This document shows positions 1 to 8,600 of a DNA stretch of 64,000 nt, one piece after another. Each line of letters opens with the position of its first letter. Within the stretch, counting starts at the first letter, position 1. The notes beneath the pieces are model-generated. The model saw only the letters and a list, made by a program, of their open reading frames with translations. It was not told the origin of the DNA and did no database searches. Source of the DNA: Candidatus Planktophila limnetica (GTDB lineage Bacteria > Actinomycetota > Actinomycetes > Nanopelagicales > Nanopelagicaceae); NCBI RefSeq assembly GCF_002288365.1, contig NZ_CP016782.1, positions 1,264,794 to 1,328,793 on the forward strand, written 5' to 3'. The translations under genes were made by a program, and so were the position numbers.

Positions 1-705
1 GTAATTAATCTCATGGCCTGCACGCTCTGCCAAATACAGCGCAGGAAACTCCATATATCTAAATTGCCCCGCGCCATCGCCATCATATGGTCGATTAAAA
101 GTTACAACAGCAGCTCTGCTCTCACGTTTAGCATCAGGGCCTTTATATAAAGATGATCCACCCCACTGGTTATATGCCTGCCATGTAAAGACTGATGAAA
201 TAAAAGTAATCGCACTCTTTGATTTGTCATCTCGTATTACTAGCGGAACAAAAGAAGTCTTATGTCGCGGCGCATCAAGTCGAAAGAGGTATTGACCCGG
301 TGGTGTATTTTCATTGACTTTAAATTTCCACAATATGTCTTTGATCTTTTCCACACCCACTAAACGTGCGCGAGCGCCACCGTAGTAACCCATGCGATAG
401 ATCGAAATTGTTGTCTCGATATCTTTTGATGCACCAACTAAATGCAGCGCAACGCTTTGTCCACATTGCGCACTCGTGGCACCAAACCAGCCTTCAACTC
501 TTTTAACTTCCACGCGCCTAGAAAAATCTGCACTGCGGCGAACCGGTGCACCCAGATCCCACTGCTTTGCCCCAGGCTTTGCATTCTCGCGAGCAACCCA
601 CCCCGTATCTGTGTCCCAATCACAGGTCCCAGCTGACGCTGGCGCCATAGGCAGCAAGGAAGCCACCAGCGTTGTAATAAGTAGGAGAGCGCGCTTCACG
701 TCCAT
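1..705 (-). CDS. Secreted DMFA-beta-like protein, 3' end beyond window
   Basis: An open frame runs from an ATG at 705 off the left edge, giving 235 codons. It begins with a signal peptide (short basic start, LLLITTLVASLL core, A-S-A-G cleavage region). The mature part has the segments YRMGYYGGARARLV and FTWQAYNQWGG, which I recognise from the family related to the large (beta) subunit of N,N-dimethylformamidase. Most such proteins are uncharacterised, so an amidase role is not established. An in-frame ATG at 720 would only lengthen the signal peptide. Catalytic residues cannot be judged because the C-terminal half lies outside the window. Confidence 0.7.
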   Translation of the reverse strand, partial: MDVKRALLLITTLVASLLPMAPASAGTCDWDTDTGWVARENAKPGAKQWDLGAPVRRSADFSRRVEVKRVEGWFGATSAQCGQSVALHLVGASKDIETTISIYRMGYYGGARARLVGVEKIKDILWKFKVNENTPPGQYLFRLDAPRHKTSFVPLVIRDDKSKSAITFISSVFTWQAYNQWGGSSLYKGPDAKRESRAAVVTFNRPYDGDGAGQFRYMEFPALYLAERAGHEINY

Positions 706-761
706 GAGTTTATGGCCCATTTCAAATGGACACCCGGCTGAGCGTGACTTACCCTTACTAC

Positions 762-778
762 TTGCAAATGATTCGCAT
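762..778. promoter_or_regulatory. Nur-like (nickel-uptake regulator) operator
   Basis: TTGCAA, five bases, TCGCAT: an imperfect palindrome 16 bases before the start of the nickel transporter gene. It matches the Nur box described for Streptomyces (tTGCaa-N5-ttGCAa, a Fur-family site) at nearly every position. A possible -10 (TACCCT or TACTAC) lies just upstream, so bound repressor would cover the start of transcription. The match is seen in the sequence; regulation by nickel is inferred. Confidence 0.55.
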
Positions 779-794
779 CTAGCCGAAAGTAGCC

Positions 795-1982
795 ATGAAC
801 CAAGTAATCGCTCAAACCCAAAAGCCTGCCCTACGCGATCGCCTCACACAGGCTGAATGGCGTCGTATGGGCGCGATGTTTGGTTTCATCGCATTCCTGC
901 ATATTGCAGGTGGCTTATTAATGTGGAAAGCAACAAGTGGTCGCTACGAATTAAGCGATGGTTCTTTATTTGGTTGGGGCACAGCTGCCCTTGCATACGT
1001 TCTTGGAATGCGTCATGCCTTCGATGCCGATCACATCAGCGCCATTGATAACACCACTCGTAAATTAATGTCTGAAGGACAACGCCCACTAGCTGTTGGT
1101 TTCTTCTTCTCCCTTGGTCACTCATCCGTTGTGATGGCCTTGGCACTCTTGCTTAACTTTGGAATTAAAGCGCTCGGTGGTCAATTAAAAGATGAAGACT
1201 CTGCACTACACCACTACACCGGTTTGATTGGCCTGACTGTCTCAGGCACATTCCTCATGATCATCGCAATTCTTAACTTAGTCATCTTGGTTTCCATCAT
1301 TGGTGTATTTATCGAAATGCGCAAAGGAACATATAGTGACGAAGAGTTGGAAAAGCATCTGAACTCTCGCGGTCTGCTTATGCGCTTTTTTGGACCAATC
1401 GCTCGTCGCATCGATAAGTCTTGGAAGATGTATCCACTAGGTATTCTCTTTGGTCTCGGCTTTGATACCGCAACAGAGATTGGTCTGCTCGTTCTTGCAG
1501 GATCCTCCGTTGTTGCAGGCTTGCCGTGGTGGGCAATTATTTCGCTGCCTCTATTTTTCGCAGGCGGCATGTCACTGCTAGACACCATCGATGGTTCATT
1601 TATGAACTTCGCATATGGCTGGGCTTTTTCAAAGCCAGTACGCAAGGTTTACTACAACATCATCATCACAGGTCTTTCTGTGGCTGTGGCCCTCTTTGTT
1701 GGTGGCTTAGAAATCTGCCAAGTAATTGCCGGACAGCTCAATCTGACAGGTGGATTCTGGGATTACGCCCTTGCTTTTAATTTAAACAGTGCTGGCTACT
1801 TCATTGTGGGCGCTTTTGTTGTTGTCTGGGCCGTTGCACTACTTATCTGGCGCTATGGAAAAATCGAAGAGCGTTGGCATAACAAAGCACACGCAGCCCA
1901 GCTAGCACGTGGTGAAAACACAGATCATGCTGCAGCAGGAATGGAATTAGGACCAATCCGTAACGCTTTTACGATCGACTAA
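795..1982 (+). CDS. NiCoT-family nickel/cobalt transporter
   Basis: 395-residue polytopic membrane protein of the HoxN/HupN/NixA family, importing Ni2+ and/or Co2+ across the cytoplasmic membrane. The family signature RHAFDADHISAIDN (HX4DH, metal-binding helix II) is at about residues 73-86. Further motifs are FSLGHSSVV and LGFDTATEIGLL. The start is preceded by GAAAG. The Nur-like palindrome directly upstream favours nickel as substrate. No nickel enzyme is encoded in the window; Ni-superoxide dismutase or urease elsewhere would be plausible clients. Confidence 0.92.
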   Translation: MNQVIAQTQKPALRDRLTQAEWRRMGAMFGFIAFLHIAGGLLMWKATSGRYELSDGSLFGWGTAALAYVLGMRHAFDADHISAIDNTTRKLMSEGQRPLAVGFFFSLGHSSVVMALALLLNFGIKALGGQLKDEDSALHHYTGLIGLTVSGTFLMIIAILNLVILVSIIGVFIEMRKGTYSDEELEKHLNSRGLLMRFFGPIARRIDKSWKMYPLGILFGLGFDTATEIGLLVLAGSSVVAGLPWWAIISLPLFFAGGMSLLDTIDGSFMNFAYGWAFSKPVRKVYYNIIITGLSVAVALFVGGLEICQVIAGQLNLTGGFWDYALAFNLNSAGYFIVGAFVVVWAVALLIWRYGKIEERWHNKAHAAQLARGENTDHAAAGMELGPIRNAFTID

Positions 1983-2047
1983 AGCACACTTCTGGTCCAC
2001 AACAGCAGTGGTAATGAGAACTGATAATCCACGGTATTATTAGCACG

Positions 2048-2152
2048 TTCTTTCATCCGAAAGAAAGCTCTTCCCTTAAAGTGCTTACAAAGCACTTACT
2101 TGCGAGTCTTAAGCACCAATCTTGATCGAGACGCGCTTGTCTCTCGATTGGT
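2048..2152 (+). promoter_or_regulatory. Structured 5' leader of DEAD-box helicase gene
   Basis: Three consecutive hairpins fill the leader. TTCTTTC/GAAAGAA (2048-2065, 4-nt loop) and AAGTGCTT/AAGCACTT (2079-2097, 3-nt loop) are perfect. The third has an outer stem ACCAATC/GATTGGT (2115-2121 with 2146-2152) and an inner stem GAGAC/GTCTC (2128-2132 with 2139-2143). It can alternatively pair ATCGAGA (2125-2131) with TCTCGAT (2142-2148), so two exclusive folds exist close to the start codon. I do not recognise a known RNA family. Confidence 0.5.
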
Positions 2153-2165
2153 AAACGGATAAATC

Positions 2166-4241
2166 ATGTCTCTACAACCACGTACCTCTGCCCCTGGAAA
2201 AGCACGCCGCGCAGCCTCAGCTGGAAAGCCACGCACAAAGAAGAGCGCTGCTAAATCCACTAAATCAACATTTAATCCAATAGATAAAGAAGTACGCGCA
2301 GTTAAAAAAGAAGCGCCGAAAACTACTCGCCGTTATAGCGATGGTCCAAAGGGAGTTGCCACACGTAAAGAAGAGCGCAATCTAGAGCGCTCCAAGCTAC
2401 GTGCAAAGCGCTACCAAGAAAAGATTGCACCAAAGGCTAAGACAACTTCACGTGCCGATGAATTCGTAGCAAAGCGCACAGAACGCGCTGAGCGTCCAGA
2501 AAAAACAGAGCGCACATTTAAGAAAACTGAATACCGCTCCGGTGAATATAAGAAGACAACTTTTAAGAAGAGCGATAAGAAATCAGAGTTTAAAAAGAGC
2601 GAATTCAAGCAATCTGACACGCGTCCAACAACTCGCCGCGAAGCGGCGAAGGCAGATCCTGCCAATGATGGTCGTCCAAACTTTGTGCCACAAAAGCGCA
2701 CCAAGTGGATCCCTGGTCAAAAGCCACGTAAACCAGAGACAGAGCGTCCTGACACAACACGTGCAAACAGAACTGAGAGAACTTTTAAGCCACGCAGCAC
2801 AACTGACTCACGCACTGTAAACAAGTCATACAGCGGCAAGAAGTCCTCGACTGCCTACCCACGCACCCACACCCGTGAAGCAATTGATTTTGGTGCCAAC
2901 GATAACTACATCACCGAAGAAGTAATTGAGACAAAGTCGCGCAAGACAACATCAGCGGCCGCAACGCTAACTGACACAGACGTAACTTGGACTCAATTAG
3001 GAATTTCTGCGCCACTAGTTAACGCCCTCAGCGCACAAGGAATCACATCACCGTTTCCTATCCAGATTGCAACACTTCCTGATGCTCTCAAAGGCCACGA
3101 CATCTTGGGTCGCGGACAAACGGGATCAGGTAAAACTCTTGCATTTGGTTTAGCTCTTCTTAATAACCTACAAAATAAGCAAGCAAAGCCCCACAAACCA
3201 CTGGCTTTGGTACTCACACCTACTCGCGAACTCGCACAACAAATCGATGAAGTTCTAACCCCTCTTGCTCGCGCAATCGGTCACGAATCAGTTGTTATCG
3301 CAGGCGGAATGCCATATGCCAAGCAGATCACTGCAATGCGCAAAGCAACTGCCATTCTTGTTGCAACTCCTGGTCGCCTTATCGATCTACTTAATCGCGG
3401 AGAAGTACAACTCGATAACCTCGAAATCACTGTCCTTGATGAAGCAGATCAAATGGCTGATATGGGCTTCTTGCCAGTTGTAAAAGAGATTTTAGATCAA
3501 GGAAAAATGGGCGGACAGCGTCTGCTCTTTTCAGCAACTCTTGATCGCGGTGTCGACTCACTCGTTAAGTCATACCTTAAGAACCCAAAGACTCACTCAC
3601 TACAAAACGATCGTGCATCTGTTTCAACTATGGAACACCACGTTCTTGTTATGCACCCAGGTGATAAAGATTTAATCACCGCACAAATCGCAGCACGTAA
3701 CGGAAAAACAATTCTCTTTGTTAAAACCCAACGTGGCGCAGATCGTCTTGCTGACAACCTCGCAAAAGCTGGCGTTCCGGTCGGCGCTCTGCACGGTGGA
3801 AAGTCACAAGCAGTCCGTACTCGCACACTCAAACTATTTAAAGAACAAGAAAACGCAGCACTCGTTGCAACCGACGTCGCCGCCCGTGGTATCCACGTCG
3901 ATGGCATCTCACTCGTTGTCCACGTTGATGCACCAACAGATCACAAGGATTATCTACACCGCTCCGGTCGCACAGCACGCGCTGGCGAAGCTGGTGGAGT
4001 AGTAGTACTTGCAACTACAAAACAGCAAACATCAGTTAAGGGATTAACATCTCGTGCCGGTGTCACACCTAAATTCGTTGGCGTAAAACCAAATGACGCC
4101 GAACTAATGACAATCACCGGTGCCCAAGAACCAAGTGGAATCCCGTACGTAGCCCCAATCACTGAATCCCGTGGACCTTCTCGCTCCGGCGGAAAGCGCC
4201 CACGCCCTAATTCAAGTCAGCGTCGTAGACGGCCTAGATAA
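2166..4241 (+). CDS. DEAD-box ATP-dependent RNA helicase
   Basis: 691 residues. Residues 1-275 are a long, very basic, low-complexity tail rich in Lys, Arg, Ser and Thr, probably an RNA-binding disordered extension. The helicase core follows, with Q-motif region FPIQ, motif I GRGQTGSGKT (about 314), PTRELAQQ, TPGR, DEAD (about 424), SAT (about 455) and motif VI HRSGRTARA (about 597). A short basic tail ends the protein. It remodels RNA in ribosome assembly or mRNA decay; which of these cannot be told. The tail is at the N-terminus, unlike CsdA/DeaD, whose extension is C-terminal. The long structured leader suggests post-transcriptional control. Confidence 0.93.
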   Translation: MSLQPRTSAPGKARRAASAGKPRTKKSAAKSTKSTFNPIDKEVRAVKKEAPKTTRRYSDGPKGVATRKEERNLERSKLRAKRYQEKIAPKAKTTSRADEFVAKRTERAERPEKTERTFKKTEYRSGEYKKTTFKKSDKKSEFKKSEFKQSDTRPTTRREAAKADPANDGRPNFVPQKRTKWIPGQKPRKPETERPDTTRANRTERTFKPRSTTDSRTVNKSYSGKKSSTAYPRTHTREAIDFGANDNYITEEVIETKSRKTTSAAATLTDTDVTWTQLGISAPLVNALSAQGITSPFPIQIATLPDALKGHDILGRGQTGSGKTLAFGLALLNNLQNKQAKPHKPLALVLTPTRELAQQIDEVLTPLARAIGHESVVIAGGMPYAKQITAMRKATAILVATPGRLIDLLNRGEVQLDNLEITVLDEADQMADMGFLPVVKEILDQGKMGGQRLLFSATLDRGVDSLVKSYLKNPKTHSLQNDRASVSTMEHHVLVMHPGDKDLITAQIAARNGKTILFVKTQRGADRLADNLAKAGVPVGALHGGKSQAVRTRTLKLFKEQENAALVATDVAARGIHVDGISLVVHVDAPTDHKDYLHRSGRTARAGEAGGVVVLATTKQQTSVKGLTSRAGVTPKFVGVKPNDAELMTITGAQEPSGIPYVAPITESRGPSRSGGKRPRPNSSQRRRRPR

Positions 4242-4293
4242 TTCAAAATCTTTCAATATTGCTTATTTGTAAAAGTAATTTAAAATATAATTC

Positions 4294-5214
4294 TTACTTG
4301 TACATCGATGCCAATGCATCCCTTGCGTTCGTTGGAGAATTCTTTACACCTACAGGATTTTTGAAAATCAATGATCTTTTTATCCCACTTATATGAAACT
4401 TCGACAACGACTTCCACATGTGCTGGGTGGGATTATACAATTTATAAGTTGGATCTAGTAATTCTTCAAATTTATTTTGTCGGACACGATTCTCTGTCTC
4501 GATAAGTTTCCAGTAAGGTGCGAGCACTTGAATTTTCCAATCATTATCTAGTAATTTGCGCGCAATGCGGTACTCGTTCAAATATATTAGGCTGCGCCGG
4601 AAATGAAAATTTCTAATCCAATTAAAACTAGAAGAAAAATGATTAAATTTATCTTTTTCTAATTTTGCAAAAAGAAAATAGGGTTGTACGTGGTGTACGG
4701 GATTGAAGGATTCTGTTGGAAAAACCAAAACGTTGACTTTTGATTTTTCTAGAACGTTGATTAAGTCAAATATGCCATTCTTTTTCCACACCATTGAATT
4801 ATTTAGATAAAAAAATGAGATTGTTTGGTTACCGTTTAAAGTTAGACTTCTGGCCATGTCGCGCAAAACTCCAAAATCTCGACCAAAACGATTTTTGCGA
4901 AAAATGTAATCTGTGTTTTCAGCAGAATTAAATTCTCCGTTACTAACCAAAATCGTTGAAAATCCCGAAGATTTTGCCTCTTCTAATACCTGTTTATCGT
5001 AATCATCCAATAATCTGCTTTCTGAATGATGTACGTATATGAATATGCGAGATAAATTGAAATCAAAATCTAGTAATTTAAGTTTATTACTATTTGATGA
5101 TACTAGCCGATCCATAATCACGACGGGCCATAGCAAAAATGCCAATGTTCGCGCTAAAATACAAATTAAAGCGCCTCTCTCTGAAGACCTTGACGCCTGC
5201 ACAATGTTTCCCAT
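4294..5214 (-). CDS. RgpF-like polysaccharide biosynthesis protein
   Basis: 306 residues from the preferred ATG at 5214; a longer start at 5238 (314 aa) is possible. The pattern RKNRFGRDFGVLRDM, then FFYLNNS, then HHVQPYFLFAKLEKD resembles rhamnan-synthesis RgpF proteins (R-N-x-G-x-DFG ... NDS ... QSYFL). A hydrophobic segment near the N-terminus could associate it with the membrane. TACAAT lies exactly 6 nt before ATG 5214, which decides the start. AT-rich composition and glycosyltransferase neighbours support a surface-glycan role. The sugar transferred is unknown. Confidence 0.6.
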   Translation of the reverse strand: MGNIVQASRSSERGALICILARTLAFLLWPVVIMDRLVSSNSNKLKLLDFDFNLSRIFIYVHHSESRLLDDYDKQVLEEAKSSGFSTILVSNGEFNSAENTDYIFRKNRFGRDFGVLRDMARSLTLNGNQTISFFYLNNSMVWKKNGIFDLINVLEKSKVNVLVFPTESFNPVHHVQPYFLFAKLEKDKFNHFSSSFNWIRNFHFRRSLIYLNEYRIARKLLDNDWKIQVLAPYWKLIETENRVRQNKFEELLDPTYKLYNPTQHMWKSLSKFHISGIKRSLIFKNPVGVKNSPTNARDALASMYK

Positions 5215-5236
5215 AGAAAGATTGTAGACTTCTTCC
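5215..5236. promoter_or_regulatory. Interlocked divergent leaderless promoters
   Basis: TACAAT (minus strand, 5226-5221) ends 6 nt before ATG 5214. TAGACT (plus strand, 5225-5230) ends 6 nt before ATG 5237. The two -10 hexamers overlap by two bases, so the two divergent genes share one 22-bp start region and RNA polymerase could occupy only one direction at a time. Confidence 0.5.
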
Positions 5237-6862
5237 ATGGCACGTGAAACTTCGCTAGTGGATTTAACAGAGCGGGCTTTATCAAGAAATATGGGATTCG
5301 AATATCACGCGCTAGATGCATTACGTTCAGAAATAGAGGAAAAGAACGTTCACTTAGAACGACGATTTTATCAACTTTTAAATTCCCGCTCATGGAAGTG
5401 GACATTGTTTCTAAGGAAACTTTACGGGGTTTTTGTGCGCGGGGATAAGCTTTTATTATCCTCACTAGTTCTAAGTTTTTTCGGTAATATTATTTCAGAT
5501 TTTTCTAATATTTGTGTTTCAATTACGAAATTTATTCACTACTTTTTGTATTCGATATTTACAGTAAATGGGATCAAAGCAAGGTTTTTGAAGATAGAAG
5601 TGTCAATGCTCGACGATTTTCCCACCGCAAGGAACAGTTTAAAAAAATCACGATTTGTTAAATGCAGTTCCCAATCTGCCGATATCATACTTCACATCAC
5701 TGAAGACATATTTTTTTCTCCTTTAACTATTTTTGAATTTGCACGTTCTTGGATTAAATATGATGATAATTCGACTCTTTACTGCGATGTTCTGGATACG
5801 CATCAAAAAAATATGTTTAAGAAGCCAAACTGGAATTCTGTTTATAACTCTTCCATAAAGTTGTTCCCTCCGATTTATTTAGAATCAGCAAAATTTACTA
5901 GTTTAAATCCTAAAAAATTGCAAACGGTCGTAATTCGTCCATTGGGAAAACTTGGCTTTATTAGAAATATGGCAGTGACTCCACCCGCGACTCCCAGAAT
6001 TTCGCTTCCTTCGATTTCTCGAACTAGATCTATTTTTAGCATAGTAGTTCCTACAGCAAATAAGAGAATTTTTCTTAAGGGAAAAGAAAGGTGGCTAATT
6101 AGGGATTTTATAGAAGATGTTAATAGTACTCAAAAAGCTCAATTACCTGAGATAGTCGTTGTACATAATGAATTTATGAGTTCTACTGATCAGCGAGCAT
6201 TACGTCAATATACCAATGTTCGACTAGTGTTATGTTCGCAAAAAACTTTGAATCTTTCTTCCAAAATTAATTTGGGTGTTAGAGAGGCGAGTTGTGAAAA
6301 ATTAATCATTTCTAACGATGATGTTCGGTCTAAATCTTCTGAATGGTTAGATGCCTGTTTGTCTTGGTTGGAAATTGGTTCTACGGGTATCGTCGGACCT
6401 CGAATTTTTTATGAGAATGGGTTGTTGCAGTATGCGGGTGTTGAAGTACTTCATGGAGTTCCACAAATTATTGGGTACAAAAGAGCCGAAAATAGTCTTG
6501 GGCTTGGATTTTCTTATGTAGTCCCACGAGAAGTTAGTGCTGTTACGGGTGTATTAATGGCCACTAAGAAATCTTTATTCATGAAAATTAAAGGCTGGGA
6601 TCCTAAACTTAAGATAAATTACAATGACATTGATTACTGCCTTCGCGCCCAAACGTTAGGTTTTAAAGTTATTTACGAACCTCGGGCGCAAATATTTCAC
6701 CTAGAAAGTGCTAGTCGCGATCTTGGTGTTTCCCATATCCCAGAGGAAAATTTCTTTATTGAAAGATATAAAGATGTGCAACCCAACTGGCCATCTTTAA
6801 TCTACGACAGTGCAGAAAACGCAAATTTGAGTTTTACATGGAGGCAAAATTATGCACTTTAG
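5237..6862 (+). CDS. Family 2 glycosyltransferase with SRSWKWT-type tail domain
   Basis: 541 residues. The N-terminal ~70 residues hold a helical stretch ending in LLNSRSWKWTLFLRKLYG, a motif usually found as a tail of O-antigen glycosyltransferases, followed by a hydrophobic region. The catalytic GT-A/GT2 domain occupies about 265-515: SIVVPTANK start, NDDV (about 357) as the DxD-type metal site, GVLMATKKSLF, then YNDIDYCLRAQTLG (about 458), as in rhamnosyltransferase-type GT2 enzymes. The start is supported by TAGACT-N6-ATG. Donor and acceptor are unknown; the CDP-sugar operon next door is a candidate donor source. Confidence 0.8.
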   Translation: MARETSLVDLTERALSRNMGFEYHALDALRSEIEEKNVHLERRFYQLLNSRSWKWTLFLRKLYGVFVRGDKLLLSSLVLSFFGNIISDFSNICVSITKFIHYFLYSIFTVNGIKARFLKIEVSMLDDFPTARNSLKKSRFVKCSSQSADIILHITEDIFFSPLTIFEFARSWIKYDDNSTLYCDVLDTHQKNMFKKPNWNSVYNSSIKLFPPIYLESAKFTSLNPKKLQTVVIRPLGKLGFIRNMAVTPPATPRISLPSISRTRSIFSIVVPTANKRIFLKGKERWLIRDFIEDVNSTQKAQLPEIVVVHNEFMSSTDQRALRQYTNVRLVLCSQKTLNLSSKINLGVREASCEKLIISNDDVRSKSSEWLDACLSWLEIGSTGIVGPRIFYENGLLQYAGVEVLHGVPQIIGYKRAENSLGLGFSYVVPREVSAVTGVLMATKKSLFMKIKGWDPKLKINYNDIDYCLRAQTLGFKVIYEPRAQIFHLESASRDLGVSHIPEENFFIERYKDVQPNWPSLIYDSAENANLSFTWRQNYAL

Positions 6863-6868
6863 TTTTGG

Positions 6869-7822
6869 TTAACCATGAGTAATTTTTGATAGCACTTTTT
6901 GCATTCGGAGATTTAGTTTGTGAAAACTTCTTGATTCGTGATCTGTAACGATTGAATCAACTCTTGGAACACGAAAAGTTGATTTTATATCTTTATCGCC
7001 GAAATCAAAGTAGTTTTGATCGGCGCTCAGAACTAGAACTCTCCAACCAAGTGAAAGTGCTCGTCGTGTAATGCTTTGATAGCCTGATTCGTATCTAAAT
7101 GCGTCGGATTTCACTGTAGGAATGTCGTCTATTATTGCGATTAGAAGTTTCCTTCTAATCGCAATCCCTGTAGTTCTAAGATGGGGATTAGGGAATTCAG
7201 GAAAGAAATTTACATAATTGAATGGTTCCGTATCTCGTTTTGCATAAATTACCAAATTACGAGCAATAGTCAATAAGTTTTTACTTAAGATTTTTTCTGA
7301 GATTGAAATTTTACGAATTTTAAGTTTTATTCCTCTGATTTCTGCTGTGATTTTATCTTTTTCTTTAAGCTCGATGTGAAGTTTGGATTTTAGAATCAAG
7401 TCTAAAGCTTCAAAATAGGAAGTTTTGATGCTTTCTTTAGAATACATAGATCCCACAATCCCAACTTGTGATTCCTCAAATTTCTTCAACAAGAGTGCAT
7501 CCCAATTTTTTATGTTTGGTTTACTTGATGCAGTCATTAGTATTAGTACTTCGCAATTACTATTAATTGCAATGAAGTGGTGAGTCCCTATATCGTAACC
7601 GCCAGATGGTACAAAAATGATTTTGATCTGGGGTATTTGTGTTTGATGCACAAGTTGCTGTACCTCTTTATGAAACTTTTCAGAAGATTCTTTTAAGGCA
7701 ATCACTACATCAGTTCTTGTCGACACCTCGAACTTGACAAGTGAGTCAAGGAAGTCGATTAATTTGTCTATCCCGTCGGCTTCTCTTATGGCATAAGATA
7801 TTATGGAAAAAGGTTTACTCAT
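6869..7822 (-). CDS. Glycosyltransferase-like protein of sugar operon
   Basis: 317 residues, last gene of the rfbF operon. Its ATG overlaps the preceding stop by 8 nt (ATGAGTAA), indicating translational coupling. A GT-A-like plan can be guessed: SIISYAIRE start, VGSMYS at about 123-128, and LRTTGIAIRRKLL followed by SITRRALSLGWRVLV, resembling the 'acceptor/late' half of GT2 enzymes. There is no clear DxD triad, so assignment to a named family is not possible. Position suggests it transfers the CDP-sugar made by the upstream genes. Confidence 0.5.
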   Translation of the reverse strand: MSKPFSIISYAIREADGIDKLIDFLDSLVKFEVSTRTDVVIALKESSEKFHKEVQQLVHQTQIPQIKIIFVPSGGYDIGTHHFIAINSNCEVLILMTASSKPNIKNWDALLLKKFEESQVGIVGSMYSKESIKTSYFEALDLILKSKLHIELKEKDKITAEIRGIKLKIRKISISEKILSKNLLTIARNLVIYAKRDTEPFNYVNFFPEFPNPHLRTTGIAIRRKLLIAIIDDIPTVKSDAFRYESGYQSITRRALSLGWRVLVLSADQNYFDFGDKDIKSTFRVPRVDSIVTDHESRSFHKLNLRMQKVLSKITHG

Positions 7823-8600
7823 GTTGCGCTCCGGTTAAGAATTTTTTTGTATAAGTTGGTGCCCATTTGAGTTTTTTTAAGTTTTCAATATTCGCTATGT
7901 TGCCCTGCCTCATGGGTTTGAATCCCGTTTTCGGTATGGGTAGATTCCTTAAATCACAAACGATTCTAGCAATTTGAATATTGGATGTAAGCGCTCCTGA
8001 TCCAATATCAATTTCACCTGATGTTTCATTTTCTAAACATTTTATTATCCCTAATGCAACGTCTTCTACTAAAATAAAATCATTCGTTGATTGAGGTGAT
8101 TCAATAGTAAAGTTTGAAGTTTCTGATTCTAAAATGCCTCGTATTATTCTTGGCCTTTGTTGGATTATGCTAACTATATAAAATGGACGTAACCAGATTA
8201 CCTGCCCTGCTCTGATTAGATCGCGCAGCGATTCTTTCAATTGAAATTTAGCCGTGGCATATTTATTGGACGCTGGTGGATGATCGTCTTCTCCTGTTCC
8301 GACTAAGTAAACTTTTAAGCCTGCTTTTGCCGCTGCCCTAGCAAGATATTCTGTTTCTATTTGCCATTTTGAATGAGTTTTTAGATTGTCATAATCATCA
8401 TGTTTATTGGATTGCCAGGCTAAGTCCAATATCCCCCCGCAATTACTGGTAATCGCTTCTTTGATCATCAAATCACTTGATTCTGTTACTTCTAAATTTA
8501 TACGATTCTTAGTGAGCTTAAATTGAATGTTTGTTGGCATTGACAAGATTGCCTGACCAATAAAGCCCGTATGGCCCACCATTAATATATGACTGGCCAT
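7815..8600 (-). CDS. NAD(P)-dependent epimerase/reductase (extended SDR)
   Basis: 261 residues. Rossmann start with GHTGFIG (about 9-15) binding NAD(P); catalytic-type YATAK at about 113. Shorter than most UDP-sugar epimerases and close in size to RmlD/NovS-type 4-ketoreductases. Overlaps the upstream RmlC-like gene by 19 nt, with GAAGGT before the ATG. As the last sugar-modifying gene of the operon it probably reduces the 4-keto group after C-methylation and epimerisation, yielding the final CDP-6-deoxyhexose; this role is inferred from order. Confidence 0.7.
   Translation of the reverse strand: MASHILMVGHTGFIGQAILSMPTNIQFKLTKNRINLEVTESSDLMIKEAITSNCGGILDLAWQSNKHDDYDNLKTHSKWQIETEYLARAAAKAGLKVYLVGTGEDDHPPASNKYATAKFQLKESLRDLIRAGQVIWLRPFYIVSIIQQRPRIIRGILESETSNFTIESPQSTNDFILVEDVALGIIKCLENETSGEIDIGSGALTSNIQIARIVCDLRNLPIPKTGFKPMRQGNIANIENLKKLKWAPTYTKKFLTGAQHE

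Noticed and set aside
476..856. Plus-strand reading frame of 126 codons
   Set aside because: It lies opposite the secreted DMFA-like gene and runs into the nickel transporter gene; no recognisable protein features.
2079..2097. Perfect hairpin considered as terminator of the nickel transporter gene
   Set aside because: No T-run follows, the stem is AT-rich, and it is one of three hairpins leading to the helicase gene, so a leader element fits better.
4242..4293. AT-rich gap between convergent genes considered as terminator
   Set aside because: No stable stem; only short A/T runs.
5239..5248. CACGTGAAAC, half of a parS site
   Set aside because: Only one arm matches; the other is unrelated.
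5166..5465. Minus-strand frame of 99 codons across the divergent promoter
   Set aside because: Antisense to the start of the GT2 gene and covers both promoters; no family resemblance.
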